DNA of 64,000 nt from Crotophaga sulcirostris. Its lineage: Eukaryota; Chordata; Aves; Cuculiformes; Crotophagidae. Position numbers and translations under genes: made by a program. The stretch lies in contig VYZB01000380.1 of NCBI GenBank assembly GCA_013397455.1, positions 118,344-182,343 on the forward strand. The letters are read 5' to 3'. Positions 43,653-56,884 of the stretch are shown here, one piece after another. The notes beneath the pieces were generated by a model. The model did not search any database and was not told the origin of the DNA. It worked only from the letters and a program-made list of their open reading frames with translations. Each line of letters opens with the position of its first letter. Position 1 is the stretch's first letter.

Positions 43653-46600
43653 CTGAATTAAATTATTGTGAAGTTGAAGCTTATCTTCCTGGAGCTGACA
43701 AGCCCTACATATACTAAGTTGTCCATGAAGATACATTTTAATGCAAACAAAAGTTTAAGCTTTTTTCAATAAATTGAACTGCTTGCTGCAGTGAGCATCC
43801 CATGTACGTGGAAGAATTTGTCAAGAAAAAATTTGGATGCTTTTGAGAGTTTATGCTGACTACAATAGAAGAATTGAGAGGTGCTGATCATGCTGCTCAG
43901 CTATGGGTGTCTTGACTGAAAGGGCCACAGGCTGCAAGCTGCACTATGTGGGTTTTTAGGAGATGAGAATGTGCAGATTGTATTCCTCTAATAATGACCC
44001 TGGGCAGGATATGTGGAAGCAACTATTTAGGACAACTATCTTTTTATACCCGTGTTGGGAACATTTAATTGTTGTCCCTCAGTGATCAGAGGTCATGGTA
44101 TTAAAGGAAGAACTGCTGTGCCAAAGAGCCTTTTATTGAATATGTAGAGCTATTGACCCTGTGTTTGAATGGTGAGGGTGGTTGTAGAAGGATTAAGAAT
44201 CTTCACACGGGTTGGACACAGATTTCTTGTTTAATCTCACGAAAAAGAAACATGTAATCTTTGTGTCTGCACTTAGGAATTAGATGTTAAAGTACCTTTT
44301 TGGTGTATTGGGATGTTAATTTAATTATTTCAGTATGTTTTTATACCCTTTACCAGTAAGGACCACAGAAATGCAGTGTGTTATTTGATAATAGTTGTTC
44401 AGATGATACTTAAATTGTTTGGGGTTTTCTTCCCCTAATTCTACTGCTTTAAAGAACATTTTTCTTCCTATCTATGATACCAGATTGATGTCTTTTTGAA
44501 GAGGCATAAAGGTGATGGCGTTTAGACAGTAAGAGTTGATCCTCCATAAAACTGCAGTTCATTGTTTTCACTAATATGTGAGACCTAAAAACCTTTTTCC
44601 TAATGATTTTTGACCTAACTATTGTTTGACTATTTGTTCAGTGCCATGCCTTTCTTATTGTGTATGTAGGAAAAGGCTTATTTCAACTTCTTTTTCTTTT
44701 CATTCTTCACTTCATACCACCTTATAAATCTGCCTGAAGGATCTAAAACTCACTTGGAGCAGACAGCTTCTGAAGCTTTGAAATCATTTATTGGAAATTA
44801 CTAGTATGACAAATATAGTCCAATGTGCTGTGTGATTTGAATATAAAGCAAGTGTTACTAAGAATTGGGACATGTCAGAGAATTTCTGTAGGGCTCCAGG
44901 AGGTTCAAATTAAGTTAGAAGAAAGAAGGACACTCATTTATTTTGGCTTTCAACATGGTTAGGTATTAGTTTCTTGTACAAATTCAATCAGTGTTTTCAA
45001 AGAATATACAGTTTCAGCTAAAATTACTTGCACAGCTTAAAGGTACTAATAATCTGTAGGGTTCCTGCCAAGTAAACAGAATTTGTGAGAGGTCAAACAC
45101 TTGTGATTATCAAGTTGTTACTGGTATGTCCAACTATAGATTGAGGAACCTAATTTAGACAGCCACGTCATTTCAAATCTTGGCTACATTTTGTCAAGTG
45201 CCGTAAGAGCCTTTTGGATCAAAGGTACTTTATTTTAATAGTACAGTGAAGGAATACCCCTGGTGTGAAATTAGCTTTCCATTTTGACTTCACTCAGTCC
45301 TCATCCCCCAAAAAAACTATCTGACTGCATCTTGTTATATAATTTATCTGTCTATTCTGTCAAAAAGGAGAGCTTGTGTTACTTGGAGGGCCCTCATGCC
45401 AATTCCAAAATGAAAAGCGATGCACACTGCCAGTACAGCAATTGCCTGCAGGCTTATTGAATTTCTTTCTTCACTCCTACTCACCACCAAAACCAGCTCA
45501 GAAAAAAAATAAAAAAATCACCAAAAAGGCTTGTTAGAAGTCAGCAGGACTGAAAGCTGATAAAATACTAAACAAAAATTCCTGGGGAAAAAAGCAAGAC
45601 TATATATTAAACATTATTAATAGGCTGTCAGAGATGTGCTTTACTGATGAATAGAGCCCGACTCAGTGAGACTGTTGAACATCCAGGGAGAGAAGGAACC
45701 ACAAAGTGGTATATGTTGTGTTAGTTTAAGCCCACGTATTCCGGTACCCCATCATGTTCTCTTTTGTATTCACTTGCTCTACAAATTCTGAGTTGATCCC
45801 ATGGAGGGAGCCAACGCAGCCCTCCTCTCTTTCACCCCGTCTATGTGTTAACTCTACACTTGTGAGAAAAGTAAATAGGATATAAAAGGATATCTATCAG
45901 ATGGCAGGTTCCATATATTCAATTAACAATATTCATCCATTTCTGCAGGATACATCAACTCCAAATCACCAGTTCTAGAGCAGCATGGAATAAGAGATGC
46001 GGTATTTACCCCCTGCAGGCTTTTCCAGCTGTATCATTCTCAAACTAAGGAATTATTATGGATTCATATAAGGGAGTAAATTAAGGGAGTAAAGGGATAA
46101 TATAAGGGAGTAAAGTTAAAGGATGTGAAGGGAAGGCATGGGAGGAGCCTTCACTCCAGAATGTTTGAAAAGGATGTCCGAAGGAACAGGAGGTAACAAG
46201 TGGAGGAGAAACCTCGGGAAAGTACAAAGACACAGCGTGAAACAGCACGAAGCATGTTATGAAAAGGGAGAGAAAAAAAACCTGTCAAATAAGAAGAAAA
46301 CGTCCTAGGCAGAATTAAGAGAAAATTCAAACAAAAATCCTTGGTAACCATGAATATGAGGGAGAAGTGTTAACTTTTCATCAATGCACATGGCTTATCA
46401 GCCAATGATATGGGTTGAAACATAATTTCTAAATATCTGTCAGCTGTAGTTAGTGGTAATAGTGGGGATGTAAGAGCTGGACAAAGCCCGATGGGAAAAG
46501 AAAGCGGATAAAATAGGCTCTGGTGTTTTGTCTCTTAATTTTGTCTGTTTTCTGTGTGTTGGCTTATTAAGAATCCCGCCTGCCTGCCAGGAGAGAAACC

Positions 46601-47667
46601 ATTTTGGTTTTGGAAGTTGCGGCCATATGGGGAAAAGAGCTACAGTGTCCTCCCTGAAGAAGCTTGTTTTCTCTCTAATGTAAGATAAGATATTTTGGGC
46701 ACACCGTGCTGTTTACATGGAAATATTACAGTTGAGCACTTAAATGGCAGAAACAGAAATGGAATAATAAGCTTGAGGAAAGTAGTCTGTTTGGCAGCTG
46801 ATTGGAGGTTTTGGTTAGTAGTTATAAAAATCCAAAAGCTTCTAGTACCACAAGCATCTTTCTTTTCTTTTTGGTTTACTTGTGATGAGAGAAGAATGAC
46901 AGAAAAGATCCAATTTTAAATTTCCAGCATACTTATATTTTTTCTCTTGTTTGGAACGGTGATTTATTAAGTGACACCAAAGTAGGCTTGCCACTAGGGG
47001 AACAGCACACTGCAGCTCTCGCTATCCACCGGGCAAAGGCTCCAAGCTGTAATTTGCATAGGAACTGTCATACAAAGTGCCACAAACAAATATCACGATA
47101 TGGGGATGGCAGAAAGCAAGAGTCTCCACAGTCCAAATCTCCCAGAGCTAGAGGAGAAGTCTGGCTGAACAATCCTTCATTAAACAAGGGAGAGAATACT
47201 TCTCATACTGGGGCAGTCTGCCAGGAACCGTAAGAATCAGTTTATCGTTGCTAGATTGAACTAAAATGAGGATGAAAAATTACAGAGCATAGTTGTTCTG
47301 AGCTCTATAGGTGGCTTATGTGTCTTGATGCTGTCAAATGGCCTTAAATATGGAACTAGAAATGTAGCTGTTCAGTCAGGAGCTTCCAATCCCAGACCTG
47401 CTTTTAGGATCCTTTCACAAACACTATTCTAGATGCATCTGTCAAACTGGTGAACAGAGAAGGTAAAGTTCACTGAAGAATTAGAGCCTTAAGCCTATAT
47501 TTTTCATTCACCTGATCTGCCTTGTAAAAATTTTGGTAACTAGCTGTATGTGAACAGGGCTTGGACCATCTAAAGCATTCATGGAGCTAAGAATGTACTC
47601 CACAAAACAGAGGTGTGACCATTACATATGAGGGTGTACCCATGCCAGCCTGAACCCACCTGATAAG
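43653..47667. other. Intergenic DNA, nothing recognised
   Basis: AT-rich, with a small tandem repeat at 46069-46113. Chance frames only. Confidence 0.65.
46069..46113. repeat. Short repeat of TAAGGGAGTAAA, three copies
   Basis: The 12-mer occurs at 46069-46080, 46082-46093 and 46102-46113 with small spacers. Confidence 0.85.
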
Positions 47668-48645
47668 ATCACAGAATCGTAGAATAGGCTGGGCTGGAAG
47701 CAACCTTGAAGTGCTCCAACCCCCCCACCATGGGCAGGGACACCTCGCCCCAGACCAGGCCACTCAAGGCCCCCTCCAGCCTGGCCTTTAACATTTTCAG
47801 GAAAGGGGCACCCACAAGTTCCCTGGGCAACCTGTTCCAGTGTCTCACCACCATTATTGTGAAGAATTTCTTTCTAATGTCTAATCCAAATCTTCCCCCT
47901 TCCAATTTAAAGCCATTCCCCCTTGTCCTATCACTACTTGCCCTTGTAAAATGTCCATCCCCAGCTTTCTTGAAGGCCCCCTGCAGGTACTGGGAGGCTG
48001 CTATAAGGTCTCACTGAAACCTTCTCCTCTCCAGGCTGAACAAGCCCAACTCTCTCAGCCTGTCCTCATAGCAGAGGTGCTCCAACCCTCCGATCATCTT
48101 TGTGGCCTCCTCTGGACCCGCTTCAACAGTTCCGTATCCTTTTTATGTTGAGAGTTCCAGAACTGGACACAATAATTTAAGTAGGGTCTCTCAAGAGAGG
48201 AGTAGAGGGGGAAAATGACGTCCCACGACCTGCTGGCCACACTTCTTCTGGTGCAGCCCAGGATACAGTTGGCCTTCTGGGCTGTAAGCGCACATTGCCA
48301 GCTCATGTTGAGATTCTTATCCACCAGCACCCCCGAGTCCTTCTCCGCAGGGCTGCTCTCAATCGCGTTGTCTCCCAGCCTATATTGAAACTGCGGATTG
48401 CCCTGACCCAGGCATAGGACCTTGCACTTGGCCTTGTTTAACCTCATGAAGTTCACAGAGGCCCACTTTTCCAGCTTGTCCAGATCCCTCTGGATAAATC
48501 CTGTCCTTCTGGTGTGACCACTGCCCCACTCAGCTTGGTGTCATCTGCTGTCATCCCAGTATGTATCCCTGAGGGACACCATTTGTCAGAGATCTCCATC
48601 TGGACATCGAACCGTTGACCACTACTCTCTACATCGTCAGGTCTT
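47668..48645 (-). mobile_element. CR1 LINE, about 980 bp, antisense, 5'-truncated
   Basis: The 3' end at 47668 reads TCACAGAATCGTAGAATAGG in reverse complement. On the - strand the frames 48456-48094 and 47905-47669 encode CR1 ORF2 C-terminal parts (for example LNKAKCKVLCLGQGNP, GVLVDKNLNMSWQCA, RFGLDIRKKFFTIMVVRHWN). The frames are separated by frameshifts and a stop. The element is moderately diverged and dead. Confidence 0.93.
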
Positions 48646-50326
48646 CTAAGACTTAGAGTACAATGTGTTTTTTTCATTTTTACTTTTTGTTTTCAGCTAT
48701 AACTGTTGATAAAGAAAGAAACCACAAGGAAGAATTGTGTTAGTTAACACACTAGGTTGTGTTAGTTTAACAGGCAGAAATGTGTAAGAACAGCCAGTAT
48801 TCATCCATCTTTCTTCAGCCAAGCAGTGGCATCACAGTAATTGGGGAATCTCTTTGATAACCATTACATCTTTTTTTACCAGTGGAGTCCCCATATGACC
48901 CCACAGGACGAATTAGTGGCAGAAAATCCTCCTTCCACTTTCAGGTCCCTACATCCAAAATTTAAACCTGTGATACCCTCCACATCTACAAGCTAAGCTT
49001 TGACACCTCTGAATTCCCCACATAGCTAAATCCCAGTTTTGTGCATGCAGGCTGAGCTTTGCAACAGCTAATGGTGTGTTCCTTGGCTTGGCATGCCCAT
49101 AGCATCCATCCTGCATGGTGGCACTCTCTGAATGCATCCATGAGACCTGGCCTAACAGGAAAACAAACAAAAAAGATGAAGAGGGGTGTCTGCTGCATAT
49201 CCTGAGCACATGCCTGAGATACTCAGGGACAAGCTTCCATCATCAGTCTTTTTCTTGATTTAGAACAAGGATTTGAATGTTAACATCTTACCTCTTAAGA
49301 AAGCACCAGCGTGTTTTTTCCTTTTTCTGTTTTCACATTTCCCAGATGATTTTTGGAGCAATTCTGCCCCAGCAAGTTTGAGAGTCATTCCTTTATCATC
49401 AATGTTTAGGTGCTTTATTCAAAGCAAACCAACTATCTCTAAGAAAAAGAAACAAACCATTAATGGAGAAGCCAGTAACCCAAACACAAATACTTTCTAT
49501 GCCTTGTATACAAAACAGTGCAGTTTATGGAAAGGCTTTGGTTTAACCAAATCTCCTGAGCAGTGTAAACAGAGCGACAAAGTGGATTTATTTTGACAGA
49601 GGTATCACCTAGTGATATCTGAGACATATGCGGTATCTGGAACGGGAGTCACTCTTAGCATAGCTATTCTAATTGCTGACTTCAGGTGGTTGGCTCATAA
49701 GGTGGCTTTCTTCTACTATTTGTTTGAACAATTTACACAGTATTGCAGGATTTTTCTTATATATCCACAGTCTCATACTGGACATGTATGGCATAAATAG
49801 TTTGGGTTTTTTATATATATACATACATAAACTAAAAATATTTTATAGTTTTCATTAGCTGCTCTGGCAGTTTTTATCTGTTAAGGTACTGTTTGCTTTT
49901 ATGAAAACTCTCAGCTTCCAGAGTATCTTGCTGGAAGACTGAAAAAGCAAATCATAAAAATGAATAAACTTCTCAGTCAATATTGTATGTATTACAGTGC
50001 CAAATGCAAAAACAGTCGCAGACAATTTGGGATTTAATTAAACACACTGCAGCTACCTCAGCCAAATTTCTGACCCAGTACAAACAGACTCTGCCAGGTT
50101 AGATGTTAAAATAATATTTGTCAAGTAACTTTGATGTGGCTTCTGTTCTGCTGGATCTGGGATTATATGTTCATGACAGTTTATCAGCCTGTTTAGATTG
50201 TCTGCAACCAGGCCTAGGTCTTTTGTCCTTGGGCTTCCTAAGCAGTCTCAGGCCTGTGTCCATCTTGCTTGGCCTTTCTGTGCCATCTCAGAACAACCAC
50301 CACTCATTTCGCCCGTTCCAGGGAGG
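48646..50326. other. Intergenic DNA, nothing recognised
   Basis: AT-rich to mixed composition. Short chance frames only. Confidence 0.65.
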
Positions 50327-50785
50327 CATGGACTTACTGGAGTGAGTCCAGTGAAGGGATACGAAGACAATTCAGGAACTGGAACATCCTGGATGTGAGG
50401 GGAGGCTGAGAGAGCTGGAGCTGTTCAGCCTGGAGAAGAGAGGGCTCAGGGGGATTTTACCCACGTGTATAAATAAATACCTGATGGGAAGGAATGAAGA
50501 AGAGGGAACTAGATTTTGCAGTGGTGCCCATTGCCAGGATGAGAAGTGATGGGCATAAGTTAAAAAAAAAAACTTAAAGTCAATCTGAACACAAACCCTA
50601 ATTTTTTACTGTGAGGATGGTCAAACACTGGCAGAGGTTGCCCAGAGAGTTTGTGGAGTCTCCCTCTTCGGGCCATTTGAGCATAGCCTCGGCCAACTAT
50701 CTCTACGTAACGCTGCCGAGCAGGGAAGTTGGAGCAGATAACCTCCAGAGTTCCCTGCCAGCTTCAGACATTCTGTGATTTTGTC
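50327..50785 (+). mobile_element. CR1 LINE fragment
   Basis: Landmarks in order: GAGTCCAGTGAAGGGATACG, GGAGCTGTTCAGCCTGGAGA, AGAGGGCTCAGGGGGATTTT, GTTGCCCAGAGAGTTTGTGG, AGAGTTCCCTGCCAGC, ending ATTCTGTGATTTTG. It is 5'-truncated and diverged, with an A11 insertion near 50560. Confidence 0.88.
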
Positions 50786-53637
50786 ATAATCCCCTTCGTA
50801 CATGAGACAGGTCCCTGGAACTGTACTAGTACCAAAAAGTGCAACTTCCCCATATATGATAAAAGAAGTATGATACAGCAGTGCAGCTGTGCCAGAGCTA
50901 AGGTCAGGCCCCAGAACTTGATAGGAGTGTTTTCTCCAAGGTTGGCATGATATGCTCTCTCATGCCTAGCATGGAGGTCCAATAGCTCCACCAGTACACA
51001 CCATCCACCCAAGGACAATAGTTGGGAATGTCCAAAATAAATTAGTCCCAACAACTGCAATATGAATATGGCCAGGCTCTGACACATCACTGGCCAAAGA
51101 TGAGTTTTGATGAAGGTCTGGAAGAAAGTTTGTGGACATTCATGGGTGCTCTGGAGAGAGAAACATCCTGCTACTGTTCTGAATATTTCAGTCACACCCT
51201 GGGCACGAACATGAATGGGAGGGATTCTGAAGGAATCATCTCCATTCAAGGACAGTTCACATTTCTCAGGAGGGAAGCATTCTATAAGAATGATGTATGA
51301 CAAGAGCAAGTAAGTGAGAAAAGCATCAGTGGTATGGAGAGGTCTACTAGTTCTTGCCAGCAGAGTTTCATACTGCAACTCTATTGCTTCTATTACTATT
51401 GGTAAGAAAGATGATTTGCTGCCTTCCCACCTTGTAAGTTTAGGATTAGCTCTTCAGAAATTTTACCTTGATTTTACAGCTGTGAGTTATGTTTTTCCTT
51501 TCTTTTGGCAGCTGCTGGGTGCAGTGCTGCTGGCTGGGTAAGCTCCCGCTCTGTGTCCCCTCTGCAGACAACTTTTGCCTTTCTCCAGGCCTCTTCCAAA
51601 CAGGGAGTAGGCAGTCTGGGTAAAAAGTATACTTTCTTGACAATGTACTGTGACCCTATCAGCCTGCTCTTAGACCTCTTCTGTGCCCACTGCTTTTTGC
51701 TCCAGGTAGATCACATCCAGGTACATGGTGGCACTCCCAAGAATTCAAATGCAGGCACAGGCATGGCAAACATTTCTTATTAAAAAAAGACCACATTAAA
51801 ACTTATTAATCTAGATTGGTTTTATGGACTGTTTCCTGACTTTCTTTTCCACCCTTTCGCTGCAGATGATCATAATTTAAGCATCAAACATCTGGCAAAA
51901 CATCTATAGTGATAAATGTGAATTTTAACTTGAGGTAGCAAAGCAATATTCACCTAATATTTCATAGAACAGCAGCCTCCCTGACTGACCCGAGAAGCAA
52001 TCACTTTGCCATATCAGTGTATCAAATGATATTAGAGAAGCAGGTACCAATACAAGCACCTTGATCTGGGCATCCTTTAGCTTGGATGATGAGGTGATTC
52101 TCATGCTCTGGCGAGTTACACAGCAGTCTCGGGTCCACCTGAGATCCATCTGAGTGGGTGAGTGAGGCTCAACAAACACTGTTAGTGCTGGTTCTCTTTT
52201 TGGCCATTTTCTCATCCTTGACTCATCAAGGACATTTTATTTTTAAAGTTGTGAAATGGTATATAGCTGTAAGCCAGTGATACAGAAGCCTCTGCTTCCC
52301 TCACAAGTGCCTAAAAGCTGACCCATATTTGTTCCATGGAGCTGATCAGGAAACTGTTGAAGGAGTCCTGGTGCAGGTTACAGTTGTCTGTGAATGATAT
52401 CCTGACCAAAGGTATTAGGGAGGCAGCACAGAATCCCAGCTTCTTTCCAAAGAGCCACCATAAGGAAGATACAGCCTCCACCAGCTCAGGGTTTTGAAAA
52501 ATTTGGTCACCACATGCCCTTACCTACAGCCATTCTGTCAAAGAACAAATCAAAGTTCACCATTTTCTTTCAAAAGAAGCCTGGGAAGTTCATGTCTTTC
52601 TTCTGTGTATTAATTTACTGGCCACTCAGCCAGGGAGCGAGATGGGTACTCAAACCCATCCTTATCCTCTGTGTTCATTCACATCCGCATCTCCTGCCCC
52701 CCACGTGCTGGTAGTCGTGTGTTTTCCTAACTGGAAACCAGCAAAGGATGCATAGCTTCCTTCACTCACAGCAACTTTATCCTTATTGATTGCAGGCAGA
52801 GTGTTTCATGGGCTGATTGCTCCAAAGGAGATGTTCAGCTGTGGACTCTCAGCCTCCCGTTCTGAGATGTTTTTGTAGCTTGATGCAGGTGACATTTTAT
52901 GCAGTCACTAATTAATGTATAAGTACATCTTTTGTAAGCAGAAACTAGAAACCCAAGTGTGGCTCTTCCCTGAGCTATGGGTTCCTTTCTCCTGCATCTC
53001 TCTAGTCTAACAAATCCTGATCTCCTTCCTGCATAGGGGACCAGCTGCCATAGGGATAGTACTGATCACCTCCTCCCCACCCTTCTTTCCCCTTCTAATT
53101 ACTTAGGATATAATCAGAGATGTAGGTTTTGGCATCATCAGGCAAACGAGGGAAAGTAGTCAGTTGTGTATGAGCGTACAGGCACTGGCTGTGTTGTTAA
53201 CAAAATAGGCACAGCAGCTGCGTTTTGGGAGGAGACCATTCCCAGAGATTTTCTCAGAATGTGTCTGATAAATCAGAAAGACAGGGATAGAGGGGTAGAC
53301 TGATGACACTGATACCCATTGTGTTCTTGTTTTGCATTTAAGGTTTGTGAATGCTTATGTCAGAAGGCTCTCAGCCTTCTGTGTTTGCTGATTTGAGGTA
53401 GAAGCAAAGCTCTAAGCTCTGTTCCTCCAAGACTTTTGAAATCAAGCTAATGGTGCCACTGAGTTCAGCACCTCTGGGGTGAGGAGCAAACCAAGAGAGA
53501 AGTTTTTATTATTGTTATTTCCATTTGGGATTTACATGCGTCAATTCAGGTGAAATTTTATTGCAGATGTTCAAATATGTTCCACGTGATTGATCCTTAA
53601 AAGTTCTTCAGGGGTTTAGCTCCTAGTTTTTACCCCA
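50786..53637. other. Intergenic DNA with a 204-codon antisense frame
   Basis: The longest open frame in the window runs from 51378 to 50764 (-). I recognise no family, motif or splice context in it. Its last few codons overlap the CR1 3' end at 50764-50785. The remainder holds chance frames only. Confidence 0.5.
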
Positions 53638-53655
53638 TATATATATATGTATATG
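53638..53655. repeat. Short (TA)n microsatellite
   Basis: ATATATATATGTATATGG-like alternating stretch. Confidence 0.85.
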
Positions 53656-56005
53656 GTATAAGATATAAAGTATCTTATCTTTTCCTAATATTTAAAATAT
53701 CTTCGGTTTTGAAGGTGATACTTTACTAAAGGGATAGCAGTAACCCAAGATGAATTCAATTTTAAAAATCCCTTGCCTGAAACTGTCCAAGCCGCATCCC
53801 TCTGTGTCCCTCATGCTGAGTAGATAAAATGTGGATTCTGATACCACAACAATTGCTTACAGTGCAAGATACTGTTCCCCAGAAGTACTAAACAGTGGGG
53901 AGTGGACTTGGGCCCAGTGTTATTATTAGTTGTATTCACCAAGCCAGCTGTCAGAAAATATTCAGCTGCCAGCTGTGGGCCAAACCAGGACTGGGGTGAA
54001 GGAAGGTTTGGGAGTGTCATGAGGGCAATGCAGATGATCAGTAGCTGTTTTTAGACTGAGCTACGTGATTTGTAACATTCCCTTTGTTAATTGTCATGCT
54101 GGCTAAAAACCCAAACTTTGTATTTTCCCCAAGAAGAGAAGTTGGCATTAAATAATGAAAATCATCACTGAGGTCCAACCAATCTGAAAGTATCCATTGG
54201 AGTGGTGATAAAAGCTTCAGTGTTGAGTTCAGGGAAAGCAAAGTGAAATATCTGCATTTGGCATGCTCTCATATGTTCTCCTGCTTTAAAGGGGTCAGCG
54301 GAGAAAAAAGAGAGTCTGAAGGAAAGTAGAAATTAAAGACAGACAACATCTTCTAGATTATCATATGTATTATTCTGCCAGTGCAGGACTGAGTCTTTTG
54401 ATACTTTTTTTAAGCCTTTCAGTCCCTAAGGATCATGATTTATGGGCTTTCTGCTGATCAACGGAAGATAGGCATAGTTAAGTCTACAGCTACTTACATA
54501 CTGTGGTTCATGCTTTTGGCTCCAACAGTCCCCTTTTCAGCCCTTGGGGTATTGTCGAAATGGCAGACATCACAGTTTCTCTGCCCTATTTTCTAATTTA
54601 ATTTTACTCTGAAGAATGATGACCTTAAATTTTCATTTCCCCCCCAGTTATGATTTAGCTCTATTTTACTGTAAGGACAGAAATGAGTCAACTTTTTGTT
54701 CCAGAAGAAAGGTATAATACACCTTTCCAAAACTTGCAATGAAGAAAAAGCTGGCATTCAGCTCCCATCACAATTAGCAGAGTATAGAGCCCAAACAAAA
54801 CAGGATCTTAGTGTGGTTTATGCACTTTTTAAAATTAAAAGCTGTATTTTTGTGGCTCTCGAATTCTGAAAATATGTCCTCGGGTACATCTGTGTAATTC
54901 CTCTGGCAAAACTGAATGTAAGCTCTTTCTTGCCCTTCCACTGAAAACTTTTATTCCTATGCTTAGATATCTGTCACAACAACACATCAATGGGTGGCAT
55001 CCTGTGCACAGTGAGATAATACACCCATCTCCTGTAGCATCACTATCTGTTGATCCTCTGGTGTAGGATAATCTACTGATCTATGTTTTCTTCTGAGCTG
55101 GGCTGAGAGAGGTGACAGTGTTAAAAAGAGAATGCTCATGAGTTCTCTTTTAATTTGTTTTCTTGAGCTTTGTTTGTTAGCTATATAAGGCAAGGGGTAA
55201 TCAACGATGTGACAGCAGAGAAGTGTAATATTCTGCAGATTATAGAAGTGTCTTGAACATATACTTTTATGTTAATGGAGGCAATTTTACTTCTGAAACT
55301 CACTGTAGATTAACTACACTATGCAAATTGTTAGGATTTTATCTGGGGATTCTCAAGAGTCCAAAATTCTTTTAAAACTCCCTTCTTTATTATCATTTGG
55401 CAGACATGCTTCTTGTATATTCCAACAAATATTGCAATCGTTTTATTGCTAAACAGATATGCTGGAGAAAGCATGTGCTTAACATCACAACATTTAACGC
55501 TTAGCCTTTATTGCCATTAAGTAGTAGAGGTCTCTAAATTGTACTTGGAAGACATCTCCAAAGCTGGTTACTAAATTAGAAGGTTATTCAGACAAGATGT
55601 TGAATACAAAATATGTCTATGCTGAACAATGCTTCTGTTACAAGAAAATAATGTGCGATTCCTGACATTTCAATTAAAAGTTTCCATCATATCACTTTCC
55701 TCTTGATAAGGAATCATTCTGAGATCCACTTTTGATTATCAGTGCTTGTAGTGGTAACAGTTCTGTGTTTACATGTATCCAGTCTATGTTCCTCTTTCTT
55801 TCTGTGATGAATAGAAACAGTGGGAAAACAAGTTAGTTGTCTCAGAGAGACGGGGCTGAGGGCTAAGGGCTAATTACATCTCAAGGATGTACTTTTTTAA
55901 AAATATCTTAAATATTTTTTCTGTCTGATGTACAGGTGATAAAAAACAGGGGAAACTAAAGAAAACTAAACATACATTTTAAACATACACAAGCAATATA
56001 TAAAT
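53656..56005. other. Intergenic DNA, nothing recognised
   Basis: AT-rich with chance frames. No repeat identified. Confidence 0.65.
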
Positions 56006-56038
56006 ATAACTCAGTATATAAATATATATATATACAAA
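56006..56038. repeat. (TA)n microsatellite
   Basis: GTATATAAATATATATATAT-type stretch immediately before an old CR1. Confidence 0.88.
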
Positions 56039-56065
56039 CAAACTTATAAATATGTGTATTCTAAT

Positions 56066-56369
56066 ACGAAAGGGCACATAAAGAAGATGGTGTGTACAGA
56101 GAAAAGCTGAGGGGCAAAGGTCATGGCTTGCAATTAGGAATGTCCTCTCTGGATATATAGAAAAAATTTTCATTGTGAGCATGGACAAGCGCTGGGAGAG
56201 GTCACCCAGAGGGGCTGTGGAATCTTCCATCTTGAATGTTTTCAAAACTCAGCTGGACAAGGCCCACAACAACCTGACCTAACTGTGAAGTTTGTTCTGC
56301 TTAGCTTAAAAGGTTAGGCGGATGATCTTCCAAGATCCCTTCCAAACTCAGTTACTCTATGATCCTATG
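56066..56369 (+). mobile_element. Old CR1 LINE fragment
   Basis: Recognisable order: CATGGCTTGCAATTAGGAAT, AAGCGCTGGGAGAGGTCACC, GGCTGTGGAATCTTCCATC, AAACTCAGCTGGACAAGGCC, CAAGATCCCTTCCAAACTCA, ending CTATGATCCTATG. Diverged. Confidence 0.85.
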
Positions 56370-56884
56370 TGGGTGGGTTTGTATGTATATGAGTGATAAA
56401 GCAGTGATTGTGTAAATCTTAGGGCAGAAGATGTAAAATCTATGTAATAGTATGTAAAAACCTACTTAAAAAACAGTTCACATTTCATCTTTGCGTTCCA
56501 CAGGTCCTTGTGAAGCCATTTTTCTGAGGCCATATTAGAACAAATTTAAACCCATATATACAAGTTGTAAACCTCTCCTCTATAGTTAGAGTGCAAAGAA
56601 AGTTGTTGTGAAACGGAAAGCCTGAACTGCCCTGGTATACATTAATTTTCTGATCTTTATGCTGGCAAAATGAAATCATCATTCTACAAAAGAAGTGGAT
56701 TATCTGCAGCTGCCAAGCTGGCATTTGAACTCTCACCTTCAGAATTCAAAATCTACACAGGAGTGCACTGGCTCTTGCACACTCCAAGAGAAATATGGTT
56801 TCCACAGCTGGCAGGTAGGAACTGGTTGCCTTGTGCGAATTGAGAGAGGAGGATACACGTCATTTAAAAATGAATCATGAAATG

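Noticed and set aside
47706..48151. 103- and 66-codon frames on the + strand
   Set aside because: Shadows opposite the coding strand of the antisense CR1.
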